A stretch of 64,000 nucleotides of DNA, from the NCBI GenBank assembly GCA_945910005.1, contig OX246746.1:22147095-22211094 (forward strand), written 5' to 3'. The notes below the pieces were generated by a model that saw only the letters and a list, made by a program, of their open reading frames with translations, made no database searches and was not told where the DNA came from. This DNA is from Isoperla grammatica. Taxonomy: Eukaryota; Arthropoda; Insecta; Plecoptera; Perlodidae. The position numbers were made by a program, and so were the translations under genes. Positions within the stretch are counted from its first letter, which is position 1; the number at the start of each line of letters is the position of its first letter. Positions 14,801 to 27,600 of the stretch are shown here, in pieces.

Positions 14801-17800
14801 AAGAAAGCGTAAAACATAAAAAATATAAAGATAAAGCCTGCGCTGGGCCTAGTAGGCCTAGGCAAGTCTCCATCCAGGATGCGCTCAGTAATGCAAAACG
14901 TATTAAGTTGGATAAATCGGAGTTTATTAAGGACACGACGAAGACATTCATGAGTGCAAACATCCCGTTGGAAAAGATAGATCATCCAAGCATTCGAGAA
15001 TGGCTGAATAAATATGTTGAAGGTAAATATCAATTTTCATTCCATAGAAGTAGGCCTAGGCCTAGGCCCTTAGACTTAGACCTAACCTACATCTAAGTCT
15101 TCTAGGCTACGCTATTTAGTTTTTAGGCCTATGCTAGGCCTAGGCCCTAGGCCTTACCACAGATTCCCAAGTTAAGTAAGCTTGGCCCTAGGCCTAGGTT
15201 AGGACTAGGCCTAGGTTAGGACTAGGCCTAGGCCTAGGTTAGGACTAGGCCTAGGCCTAGGTTAGGACTAGGCCTAGGCCTAGCCTCCTGAAACTTACAC
15301 AAGATATCTTGTCCAGAGTGGCTATAAACAATTTTGCTTGAATTGATCTAGGCCTAGGTATCACAAGTTCCTAAGTAAAATTAAGCCTAAGCCCTAGGCT
15401 AATAATGACAACAATTCAGCTAGGGCCTATGCTAGCTTAGCCTTGGCCTAGCCAAAGACTAACAGCAAATGTTGCTGCTTTGCTAAAGATATACATAAGC
15501 TTAGAGCCTAAGCTCTGAGCAGACAAATTTCTTAACCTAAATTTATTATCCCATTTAAATAACACAATCTTTAATTCTCTTTTCAGGAGCTGGTGATTTG
15601 CCTCAAGCCGACCGCTTGCGCAGAGGCTACGTCATGGATATCAAACATGAAGCAGATGAAGAAATGAAAGCAGCCGTAAAGGACCAAAATGTAGCCATAC
15701 TGTGTGACGAGACCACAGATCGGAAAGGGAACTGCGTCTTTGCTGTACTGGTGAAAGTGTTGAGTCAAGAAAGTCAGAAACTTTACTTGGGATGCATTAA
15801 ATTTCTCGAAAACGCCAATGCCAAAGAGTGCAGTCGGGCCATTCTCGAAGTGTTGGCAAAATATGAGATTTCTTACGACAACGTAACTGCGATTGTAACA
15901 GATGGAGCCCGTTACATGACCGCTTGCGTTCAAGCACTAACTGTCACCCTATCCGACAACCTTCTCCACGTACAGTGCTATGCACATAAATTAAACTTAA
16001 TTGCAAATCTTTGGTCGAGTAGTCTTCCAGAACTGAACCTGTGCGTAACAAATGCCAAGATGGCTTTCTTGAATACTCGAAAAAGAAAGCACAAGTATAC
16101 TTCATACTTGCGAGAAAAATATCCAAATGGGGAAAAGAAACATAAACTGTTTCCATCACCCGTTCTTACACGCTGGAATTCCTGGCACAAATCTGTCCGG
16201 TACATATCCGAATACCTCGAGGATCTGGTATGTTTCTTTCGGGACCATGAGGAGGGTGGAGCAGCCGTCGACTACTTCAGAACTATAGAAAAATCTACTA
16301 CAGACATCATTATGTCCCAAGCAATGTTCCTAGTGGAAACGTGCCAGCTAGTATGTGATGCCATCGAGCTTCTAGAAGGCTCGTCATACCCGTACATCCA
16401 CAGGCTCGACACAAAGCTTTCCGACATTCAGTCTGCATTCAAGATCACTGCTTCGGGAACATTTGGAGATGAAACGACACAATTCCTCAAAAAGATGTCT
16501 ACTTTAAAGAAATCTGTAGTTCAAGAACAACTGAAAAACTTAGGTGCAAAGTGTAGTGTTAAATTGTCTAAACTGGTGACCGAAAGCCCAATAAAAAGTC
16601 TGGTTGTCAGCATGGGTCAAGTCTTTGACCCCAGAAATGTTGTCAACAATGAAGTCAATCAAGATTTGTTTGCAGTGGCACAAAAAATACCTTTTGTGAG
16701 AGAGCTTTCAGCAAAGGAGTTTATGGAAGGTTACTTAGCTTTCCAAAACCTTGTGGAAAAGTCGCTTAAATCGCTCAAAGAAGGTGAATCGGTCGATGTG
16801 TTGGCCATACTAGAAAGTGTCAAGGAATCAAACTTCAAATTTGTTTCATACAGTGAGAAAGCTATTTGGATTCCTGTAGCTAATGTAGATAGTGAAAGAG
16901 CTTTCTCCCTGTATGGAAATGTGCAATCTGATTTACGAACCAATCTTTCACAGGAACAGTTGGAGGCTATGGTTTCACTGTCTTTCTCTAGCAGGCCTTG
17001 AAAGTGCTAAGATTCCATGTAAACATCTAATCTAATCCTATTCTTAACTGTATGTAGCCTAGGCATACATACTAGATAATTCCAACATATAGACTAGCCT
17101 GTATTATTGACACATGAAAAAATATCTTCAATACAATCATTTTTATAACATACAATGGGCCTACCACTGTCATCTTTAGGAGTAGTCATTTACCCTAGTA
17201 TACTTCAAAATCCCATTCCGAACATTTCCCATTTTTGGAGGTTTTTTCACCGCTGTGAGGTGCCGATTAATTTTTTTCTCACCGCTTTATTATCCCGCTG
17301 AAGCAAATTTTTTACACCGAAAAATAGTGATTTTATTCACCACAAATACGGGTCCCTATCTATTAGGCCTAATACGTTTTTCAGGGGGCTAAACGAAAAA
17401 CATATAAGTATAAAGTACATCTAAAAAAGCTACAATTTTTCGTGTTTGCAATGCGTGGACGGTAGCGCGATTCTGCACCAGGCATGTGCAGCAAACGCAG
17501 TGATGGGTATTTTGAATTAATAACTGATTTAACTAACTGTAACAATTACAATATTAGCAAGTTTTCAAATCCAAATCCCGGATTTGAATAAATTCCAATA
17601 TCTTGGAGCATTTCTCAAGATATCAATAAAATAGTACTAATATTGCGAGTGGTCGTTGTCGTTCATTAGTAAGCTTTGCCTTTTTTCCAAGGTTGGAGAC
17701 CGACAAGGCTGAAAGAACTGAAAAGGAGACGGAAATAGAAAAGGAGAAGGAGAAGGGGGACGAGCCACCGCAGATCACCGTAGTGAAGCGAGTGGAACCA

Positions 17801-18635
17801 GCTCAACCACCAGCCGAGAACGCTTGGCAGCGGCGTGCGGCACAACAAGCAGCGGAAGGAGTCGGCAATAATGTCCACGAACAATCCCGGCCGCCCAGGG
17901 ACGCGGAACAACCTCGCAGGACTAGACAATGTGAGCCTACCACACAATAATGGCACTTTGTGAGTTTTTAAGGTCGTCATATGTATGGTGTCATGGTGGA
18001 ATTAGATTAATAGCTTGCTTGTTTTACGTCTGTTCTATCTATCTCGATGAATGCAAATTACTGTATGCTAAGTTGGCTATGGGTTACTATGCAGTGTCTT
18101 CTGTTCTTAATCTGGACTGGCTCGTGCATTTACATTTTAAGAGTGACAAAAATTTAGAATTGTCATCAAATCCTCGTTATCCCATAGAATTTTAATATTT
18201 CCTAATAAATGTTGTCAGTCAATGGATAATGCTTCAAACCGAGTCGGCATCGGTAACATGTCCGTGCATATATCCTGTGGAATTCTAGATGTAGGATATT
18301 TTCACAGTTATCTAGAAATCTACACACCAAAAAATGGACCAATGTGTGTATTAGATTGCTCATCATTTTATGACATTCCATTCTGTCTTTATTTACTCCC
18401 AAGTAATAGGCCTACCCAGGCCTGCCACCAGGGAAAAAATTAAATCGTGTTGGAGTGGGTCAAATATCCTGAAAATATCCATAAATTTGAAATTTACATT
18501 TTTAATCGATCTCGGCAAGTCTGATATTAAAAAACATACTTTTTACTAGGGATGTCATAGGGTACCCGGGTTACCCGGATCCAGAAATTACCCGAATCCA
18601 TTTTTAGGATTCGAATCTCAATCGGGTAGTAATAT

Positions 18636-18667
<32 letters not shown>

Positions 18668-21600
18668 TACGCGACGATATTTTTGCGTCTACTTTCCTTG
18701 GAGCTACAGTGAATTCCTGCTTGTGGGCGTGGCGAGCTGGTCGCCGGGTAGTACGCGCTGTCATTACTGCGGGCGAGTTCTGTGTTACCTACCTCACAGC
18801 TGTTCACCGCCTACTTCACAGAGAAAATTACTACGCGCGGACTATTTACCGGCCTAAGTCGATAACGTCATGGACTTCTTTATCGATCACGTTCAAACAT
18901 TAATATTACCTGCGAAATTCAAATCCGCTAAATACAATATTTTCGAAAAATCCGTAAATGACTGTAAAAATCCTGCTGTCCGTTTTCCAACCCAAATATC
19001 CGTTAAAATGGACAAAATCCATAAAAACGGCAGGCCTGGGCCTACCCAATTAGTTTAGGTCGCCTAGGCCTATAGCTTTGTCTTGGAGACTTGTGTAGAT
19101 CAGGTTGTTGTCACATGGACTGAACAAGATGGTTACGTTACTGTAGGGCCACACAACTGGCAAGAGAGTCCACTCGACCAACATACCAATCACATCCAAG
19201 CAGTATTTTGAAATAGACAACTCTATTCAGGTTTTACTGTAATCGCTCGATCGATAATCGAACGGCTCGCTCGACCGAGATTTTCAATTTACCGCTCGTG
19301 ATGCTTCCTACGTGCGTGGCACCTGGCAGCGTAGTAGCTTCAACCCCCACCCCTCATCCCCCACTCTACTCAGGCCTACCCTCTTCCCCCCCCCCCCCCC
19401 GTCGAGCAGTAGAAGGGTGACCGGGCCAGCCTAGTCGCGAGCGGTAACCTGTCGCCTGCAGTGAGCACGTGTTTCTTGATCCGTTTTTTTTTCTCTTGTT
19501 CGCGCGATGTTTTTGACCACGGCTAAAATAGGTCTGTTTGCTCCACCGCAACTAAGAAGTGGGGTGTGGAAAAACTTCGGTTTTCATGTCAATGAAAAAA
19601 AGAAATCATAGACAGTAAGAGTGTAGTTTGTAGGAAGTGTAATGGACCTCGGTCCTGTTGTCAATAAAGATTTAATAAATAAATAAAGTGGCCTACAGTG
19701 GCAACACGACAAATCTTCGTACACATACGAAAATGTAATGCTTACGTGACATCAAATTTTTATTTTAAAGTAATCCCAATTTCAGACTATTGCCTTTTTC
19801 CGGTCCATTATTTATTTGTTCGCCCGTGTATTGTACGCCGCTGCTAAATTGTTATCTCGCGTATCCGTGGTGTGTAACCGGCTGTCATGAATCCTGAATG
19901 ACAACTGCGCATTTCTCAGCGCAAGTCGACCACCCCTCCTGCATTCCAACCTCCTTAGCCCCTCCTACCGGCTCAAGGTCAAGCCAATGACAAGCGTAAC
20001 TTGCACGGTCCACCCCACTACTACAGCCAGCAGTCTCCAGTTTCATCTGCGATCTCCGATCTCGGCAGAGTAGCATCTCGTGGCATACAGCACAATATGA
20101 ATATTATAGATTCCCCCCCCCCCCCCCCCCCCCCCGAAAACAATATATACTCGCAAATGGTCCGCCGAAATAACGTAATTTTAAATCGATTACCGATCGA
20201 TATTTTTTTAAGTCGATTATCGCGATCGATAATCGATTTTACTGGTCCGATTATCGATGCTGAAATTCGTATCCAAGGGCAATTCTAATTATCATATAAG
20301 TACAGTGGTCCCTGCTATAACATTCACTTGATTAACACTTTCTCCATAACATTTCATTCCGTACACATAACATTCCATAAACTTGAAACCCATACCTGAC
20401 AAGGAAGTTATCTTGTGAGTAACAGTCTACGAATCAAATTTCAAGCCGCTTATGTAATTAGTTATTATTTGTGGTCAAAATTAATTATGCAGTGTTGAAA
20501 TTCGTGGTAGATTGAGACTGAGGAGGGGTCAAGGTGGCTGCAAAAACAGAAGCACAATATGTAGGGCCACAGATTTATGGTAAATAAAAACTCGCTATTT
20601 CGTCATATAAAATGCAAGATTTTGTTTTATTAATTCGTCAAATAACGTACATTTCGTCCAATAATAAAATAAATTTAGCTAAAAAAAAAAAAAAAAGGCT
20701 TAACAGATTTAGCTTTTTGTGCTAGGCTTATTGTTGAATAAGATTTAGTGGTAGGCCTACAAATTAGGAAATTAGCCTGTGTAACTAGGCCTACATTTAC
20801 TGTGTTCCAAATGTTAAGCCTAACATTAACTAGACATTCTTAGGTTTAAGGCAGGTTCTGTTGTCCGAAAGAATGTTGCCATAACTTGAAAACCCCTTGA
20901 ACAGGCCCTAATACAGTTCTTTCTGCACATCCACAACACGAGCAAAGAAACCCTAACCTCCAAAAAGCGGGTAGCATGGGCGACGCCCACAACGGATGTG
21001 ACGTCACGTACTCAAATGTGACTCACAAACAGAAGGCAGTGGAATGTCGTGTTTACAGTGCAGTGGGGAAGAAAACCAGCTTGGCTTTTTACTTGTTTGG
21101 AATTGTGACGTAGTTATGGCAGGTAACTAGAAAACCTGAATATATCCAAAATATATTTCGTTTTTTCGTAATTCAGTTACTAAAATCATAGAATTTTGGA
21201 ATTTTCGTTTGAAATTCGCGTAATGGAAGAAAAATGCCATATTTCGTGAGATGACTGATTTTTCGCGCCAAATCGCGAATAAATTATCGGTTTTAAAGTA
21301 TCCCAAAATGGTTCATAACCTAAAATATACTTAAAAACCATGTTTTCAGCGCATTTCGTGAATTCGCGCTTCGCGAAAATTCGGTGGCCCTAACAATATG
21401 TGAATATAAAATGTAGTATGGAAAGGTACGATACTCAAGTGTCGGATCTCACGTCTGCAACTTTCAAGGTAGTAAGGGCATATAGCTGACGTATGCATAT
21501 CTTTCTTACAATGGTATACAATTTAGGTCTTAAAGAACTCAAGACTGATAAATAGCTTTTTTTTTCCACTGTTTGTAATTGTGTTCTGCATAGTCTTTAA

Positions 21601-24600
21601 ATGCTGATCTGTAAAGTTGCTCCTAATGATTAAAAGATTAGTCCAGCAAACCACTGTTTTTGCAAGTTTATTCACCCTTACTCACAGTCATATGCGACTC
21701 CCAACACCTCATCGCTTGGCATTGGACTTGCATTACGATACCGACCAATAGAGGTTATGTCGTCTTTCAATTTAATTTTATTTCATGCAATACAAAGCAC
21801 AAGCACAAACATTCTTGATTTGTTAAATCTCGTTTCTCTCAGCATTCCAATAAATGACTAGTCCCTAGGGGTGTGCGAGTACTCGAATCTACGAGCTTTT
21901 TCGAGCTTTTTTTTAAGGTCGGTACCGAGCCGAGCTTCATTTTCAGCTCGATATTCTCGAGCCGAGCTGTCTAGGCTAGCTGTCAAGCCAAGGTCTAGGC
22001 CTAAAAATGTCAGTCGTCGCGCGGTTTTAATTATATACTTCTATAAACGCAGACTGAAGAATCCAAAAGGCAGAAACGAATATTTAGGTGTTTGCAAGTA
22101 CGATGAAGTTAGAAAAAATTCGGGGTTTTAGGCCCAACATAGACTTGAGAGAATGTATAGGCCTAGGCCTATACTTTTCTGGGTACCTGGCCTAGGCCTA
22201 GCTGGGCTTTCCCTAGATCTCGTGAGAATAAAATGTTACATCTATAGATGCAGCACGATGTTTCGTTATTCTGCGAGTAGAAAAACAGATGGTTTCTGCT
22301 TTTCACAGTCAACAATAAACATCTCGCTCTAATTTTCACGAACGTTCTAGCCAAACTTTGTTCCACTTTTTTGGAGACAAACATTGAGCAATGGTAAGGG
22401 GACTGCAACCGTCCACTGAGTACAAAGTAACCCCAACTGTATTATAACGTTATTTACAACCAACATTGTGATATGGAATTTCGATCTGTTTGTAGGTTCA
22501 GTTGCAATAAAACCAATATTTCACACGAAATTTAGTTTACTTAAGTATGCCCTAATATTCTACTGAAATACGAATGCATTTTAAAAAACAAGTCAAAAAG
22601 TTGAAAAGTTGCTGTTACTGTATTCATACACTCTCTAAGCTCCCTAATAATGCAACTACCGTGCGATCTATGGTCGGTACTGTGAACTAAATGGCCATCG
22701 CTAGCGCAACCCAAGGTTGGTAAAACAGTTCAACTAAACTGTTTTACCAACCTACCGCGCAACAATAACAGGGTTGTATAGGGTTACATTATGTAACCCT
22801 ATAATAATATAATTATGTAACTTACATATGTTATAAACAAAGATGTACTTGATCTTAGATGTACCGAAATTTCAGTATACACTTCCTATTGCATTGCATC
22901 AACATAAAATGCAGCCGTAAATTTACAATTAACGCTATTTCAAAAGCTCGGCTCGGCTCGAAAATCAAGCTTTTTTTCTCATACTCGGCTCGGCTCGACT
23001 TAAAAATCGTAGGCTCGCACACCCCTACTAGTCCCAAAACTTAAACTGCTTTTCTAATGTCATAATTCTGTTTTTGAAGCTAGTTCCTGGTTTGCAAGTA
23101 TTTGGATTATAAAAGTGTGCCTCTATCATAGTAAACGGCTTCCCAAACTCCACCCATATACCACTAGAGTAGAGATGTGTTGTGTGCACTGTGCCAGGGA
23201 GAGTCTTTCTTCAAACTACGTATATATGTTGCATTTTATTTTTCTTGAGTGCTTGAAAATGTGAGTGGTGTGATACAATCCATGTACATGTTATAAGCAA
23301 ATCGTATGTGCAAAGGCCCTGACTTACGAGTGTAAAGGAGTTCCGGAATGATAGGTTGGTTTCAGTTTTTAAAAAAAGGGAAAAGGCACTTGGTAACCTA
23401 GGTCTTATCAGCCTACCATTATTCTCAACACTACCTATAGTTATGTGTAGTTAAGTCTACTCTCAACACTATAGTTATGTGTGGTAAAGGCGCGGTACCC
23501 GAAGAAGTCAGATAGTAACTTTTTCGTTCTCAACTTAACAAGCACGAATCCCTAACGTTCTTCCCGATTATCTAGTACAATTTAGTTGCGGTAAGTTTTT
23601 TGACGGCAACGTACAAGAAAACATGCAAGCGGGTTTCCGTCAAAAAACTTAACACAACCAAATTATACTACTGTAGATAATCGGGAAAAACGTTAGTGAT
23701 TCGCACTTGTTAAGTTGAAAACTAATTGTGGGCGGTCCTGACTCCCTGTGACCGTGACACTATCTTACTTCGTGGTGTGAGAGATCTTTAACAATAATAA
23801 TTTCATTATTATTATCATTATTATTAAAATAAGCTCCAAGAATTCTACTACAGTGCAACCTTGATATAACGTCACTGAAGGGACTATTGATTTTCGACGT
23901 GATATCAAGCAGGACATTGTATCAAATTAACTAAAAAAAACTGATTTATGGCTTAGTTTGAAGTAAATGTAGGCCTACTCTTTGGGGCAACATCAATAAT
24001 GAAGGGACTGAAATAGTGAGAGATTAGATTTGTTGCCAGGTATGACCTGCAGTATTCTATAGTAACATTAAAGAAAAGATAACACAAAATAAAATTACAC
24101 ATTATGGGGACCTTTGTATGGCTCTGGGCTCACTATCTTAGGTATAGGCCTACACACTTTTAATTTGACCAGTGCTATTGTACAGTCTGCTGTCACCCCT
24201 CTTATCAAGGAGGAGATAACATGACCATCCAGTGCTTTTAAGACTATGCCTATCTCACAAGTGATGAACTGGTTTATTTCCATTTTGGGTCTTTGTCCAG
24301 ACAATGCATTAGACACGGATGAAGGGCAACAAAGCGCTGGCCAGCAGGCTGGCTGTGAGTCACCCACCCCGGGCCCGCTACCTGAGTCGGGTTTCGCCGC
24401 GCGTGCGTAGGTTTGGGGGGGGGGGGGGGAGATGAGTAAACTGGCAGTTAAATTCCATTGTAAAAACAGGAATTTTATCTGAAACGTCATTATATCAATT
24501 GACCAGTTTCATCAACAGCGCTGCGGCGAGTTTTGGAAGCTCGCATATGACATAGATAACATTGAAGGCATAGGCGAAAACCCACTTATCTCGCTCTAGC

Positions 24601-27600
24601 TACGAAAATAATTTTTTTAGCGGGAGACTTATTTGAAGGCGTTTATAGGAACTACAATTCTACGTATTTTGAAAGTATTACGAAAAATCTACATGCAGCA
24701 ATGAGGGAGTTATTGATCGTAAATGATCTTCTTGCGTGTGGCTGCTGCGCGAATCTCGCCTCTAAGGCGTGACCTTCTGTCGTATACGCAGGCTGAGCCG
24801 TCGCTGGTGTGCGTAAGGTCTACTAGCGAGATTTGAGTGAGATGCACATTTCAAACGAACAAGCCGCGCCAAGAAACCGTTGTACAACTAGCAAATATGA
24901 AAATAGAACCTATCAACACGCTCATTGGATCTGATAGATCGGCGAATAGTGTACATCACCAAGCAAGTGTATTTTTTTCTTACGGTTGATTTCTTAATAT
25001 GACAAACTGGTAATATAGCACTGAATTTAACATTCCGCCTCGATATGTTTATCACTTATTTGTATAATTCATTTTTTAACAAATGCTGTATACATAGCCT
25101 ACCAGACGTTTGTGAGAAGTTTAAAAATAATAAATAATTACACTTCCTTTGTATATGATTTACAAATCCCGAACCTAATATTGCACATTTAAGTCAACTT
25201 GACGCGCCGATCTGTCAGATCCAATGAGCGTGGTTCTATTTTCATATTTGCTAGTTGTACAACGGTTTCTTGGCGCGGCTTGTTCGTTTGAAATGTGCAT
25301 CTCACTCAAATCTCGCTAGTAGACCTTACGCACACCAGCGACGGCTCAGCCTGCGTATACGACAGAAGGTCACGCCTTAGAGGCGAGATTCGCGCAGCAG
25401 CCACACGCAAGAAGATCATTTACGATCAATAACTCCCTCATTGCTGCATGTAGATTTTTCGTAATACTTTCAAAATACGTAGAATTGTAATTCCCATAAA
25501 CGCTTTCAAATAAGTCTCCCGCTAAAAAAATTATTTTCGTAGCTAGAGCGAGATAAGTGGTTTTTCGCCTATGTCTTCAGTGTTAACTATGTCATATGCG
25601 AGCTTCCAAAACTCGCCGCAGCGCTGTTAAGGAAACTGGTCAATTGTTTTACGAATGTAGGGACATAAATTTAGGGACATGCTATCCCATTCGACTTTAT
25701 ATCAGGCGACTTATTATGGGGAAAATTAACATTGTGTCTTACATGGTTTCGCTGGTACTTTATCAAAACGAAGTGATAATGCAAACGACAACGTTCTATC
25801 AGACGACGTAATAACAAGGTTGTACTGTACTAAAACAGTTGTCTTGAAAGATTCTAGATTTTAAGTTTTGGGGTCCCTATAATTTCCATTAACTAAATTT
25901 GGAGATTGAAACATTTCCTATTGATCATGGTTATTCAATATTAAGGCATGTTTTGAGAGGCATTCCCTTTGAGATTTGCGTTATAAAATACATACGTAGG
26001 TGCTCTGATATTGCATATGTTTTTGCATGTGCTGATGTAGACCTAGATATACCATCAGAAATCCTCATTCCATAGCTCAAGTGTCCATTAGAAAAACAGC
26101 TGGTTTTGGTTTGTGAATGAATGGTATTGTTGACATTGTAAAATCTTTATTAATGACCTACAACTGTTATGTGTGATACTATGGATGGAAACTGAAAATG
26201 ACCTGAGGTATAAGGAAGATGTCGTTGATAGCGATCAGAATTCTAGGGACTTCTCGGTGTGGTAGCTGTGACAGACGTTTCTTACGGAATGATTTTGGCC
26301 ATTAAACTTCACTTGAAAACTAGGCTGCCAAATTTAATCACATTTCTGCGGCTTTTGATGTACCGGAATACGTGTTTGTTCCTCACCAAGTTTTATTGGT
26401 AAACTTTGTTTGGATTAGGGGGTAAATACTCCTTTGAACATAATCAATATGATCTTTTTTGTAAGTTCTTGCATGTCTGTCTGTTATGTTATTTGTTTGT
26501 TTTGTGCATCGCCTAGTATCTACTATGGTACAATTTACATAAGAAAGCTCACAATGTAGTTACTTTGAATGTTTGTTATCCGATAATAAATATTCTCCCA
26601 TCCTTATAACTCTCAACTGTCTGGCATTGTCTCATGGCTGGCGGACAGCTCATCAGTTATATTACCGTAACATGGGGTGGGAGTCACTTCATACAAGCTT
26701 TTGCAACCACACACTCCACTTATCAACAGGAGGCAATTTAAACAGCTAGTTTTTCTCACCTCCAAGACCAACGGCTCAAATTGATACGAAGGTCCAATTT
26801 GACAAACATCCAATACTTTTACATTTTCTTAATTACTGCATTAATTTGTTATCACCTACATAAATGTGAATAATTGTAGTAAAGACTAAAAGGTGTTCCT
26901 GCTCTATACTGCACTGCGATGTGTAGACTGCTATGAATCAACATCACTCAGAAGTCAGAATAGTTTTGTCTTTACTCCCACATAGGTGAAAAATTATACC
27001 TTGAGCCATTTTTATGGGGGAGAAAACACGTGTTAGTGATATGTTTGCACAGGGCCACTAACAAAGTGTGTTAAAATAACTACGTTTTCTTAAATCGCAT
27101 ACATGCGTGTATTACAAATTTGCTTTAAATTGAAACCAAAAGTGAGAATGATACCATAACCTAAGGGTATATGAGAGATATTAGCACTAATGTTACCCTA
27201 CTTGTAGTTACTATCTATATTTTCATCTCAAAATGCACTATCCCCCCTCCCATTTGTAGTGATGCAAGACTAAATTATTTGTTGTTAATATAAGTACCTA
27301 ATAACATATAAATTGGGAACACACTACGAACGTATATAAATTGGTTGATAGGTTAAATGTACTCCAACATTCCGAATGGAGTTGATTCGTAAGTAGGTAG
27401 TGAATACATTTATTTATTCTCCACATTCTTGTAATCCCTCACTTTCACATCATTACCAAGTCATCACACAATATAGGCTATAAATAGACTTTCAGACTCA
27501 GTAAGCTGAAACATCTATTTTATTTATTGTATCGCCTTTATGGTTGTAACTCATGTAGTACTTTCTTAAGTCCCCCCCCCCCCCCCCCCCCCCCCCCATT

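Larger units (their letters stand above)
14123..17358 (+). mobile_element. Apparently intact autonomous hAT transposon
   Basis: The left end is TAGGGACACGTATTTTTGGT; the right end, reverse complemented, is TAGGGACCCGTATTTGTGGT. Flanking 8-mers are tcgattag (14115-14122) and tctattag (17359-17366), 7 of 8 identical; 8-bp duplications are diagnostic for hAT. The left subterminal region is rich in CGCGAAA words, the right in TCACCGCT words. It carries a complete two-exon transposase in the same orientation as EIF4B, inside EIF4B intron 11790/17692. Confidence 0.92.

Noticed and set aside
14605..15933. Minus-strand open frames of 85-142 residues across the hAT transposase
   Set aside because: Antisense of a well-supported coding region with no motifs of their own.
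24095..24490. 131-residue minus-strand frame inside the pogo-like element
   Set aside because: No transposase motif, interrupted by a G/C run and partly low complexity.
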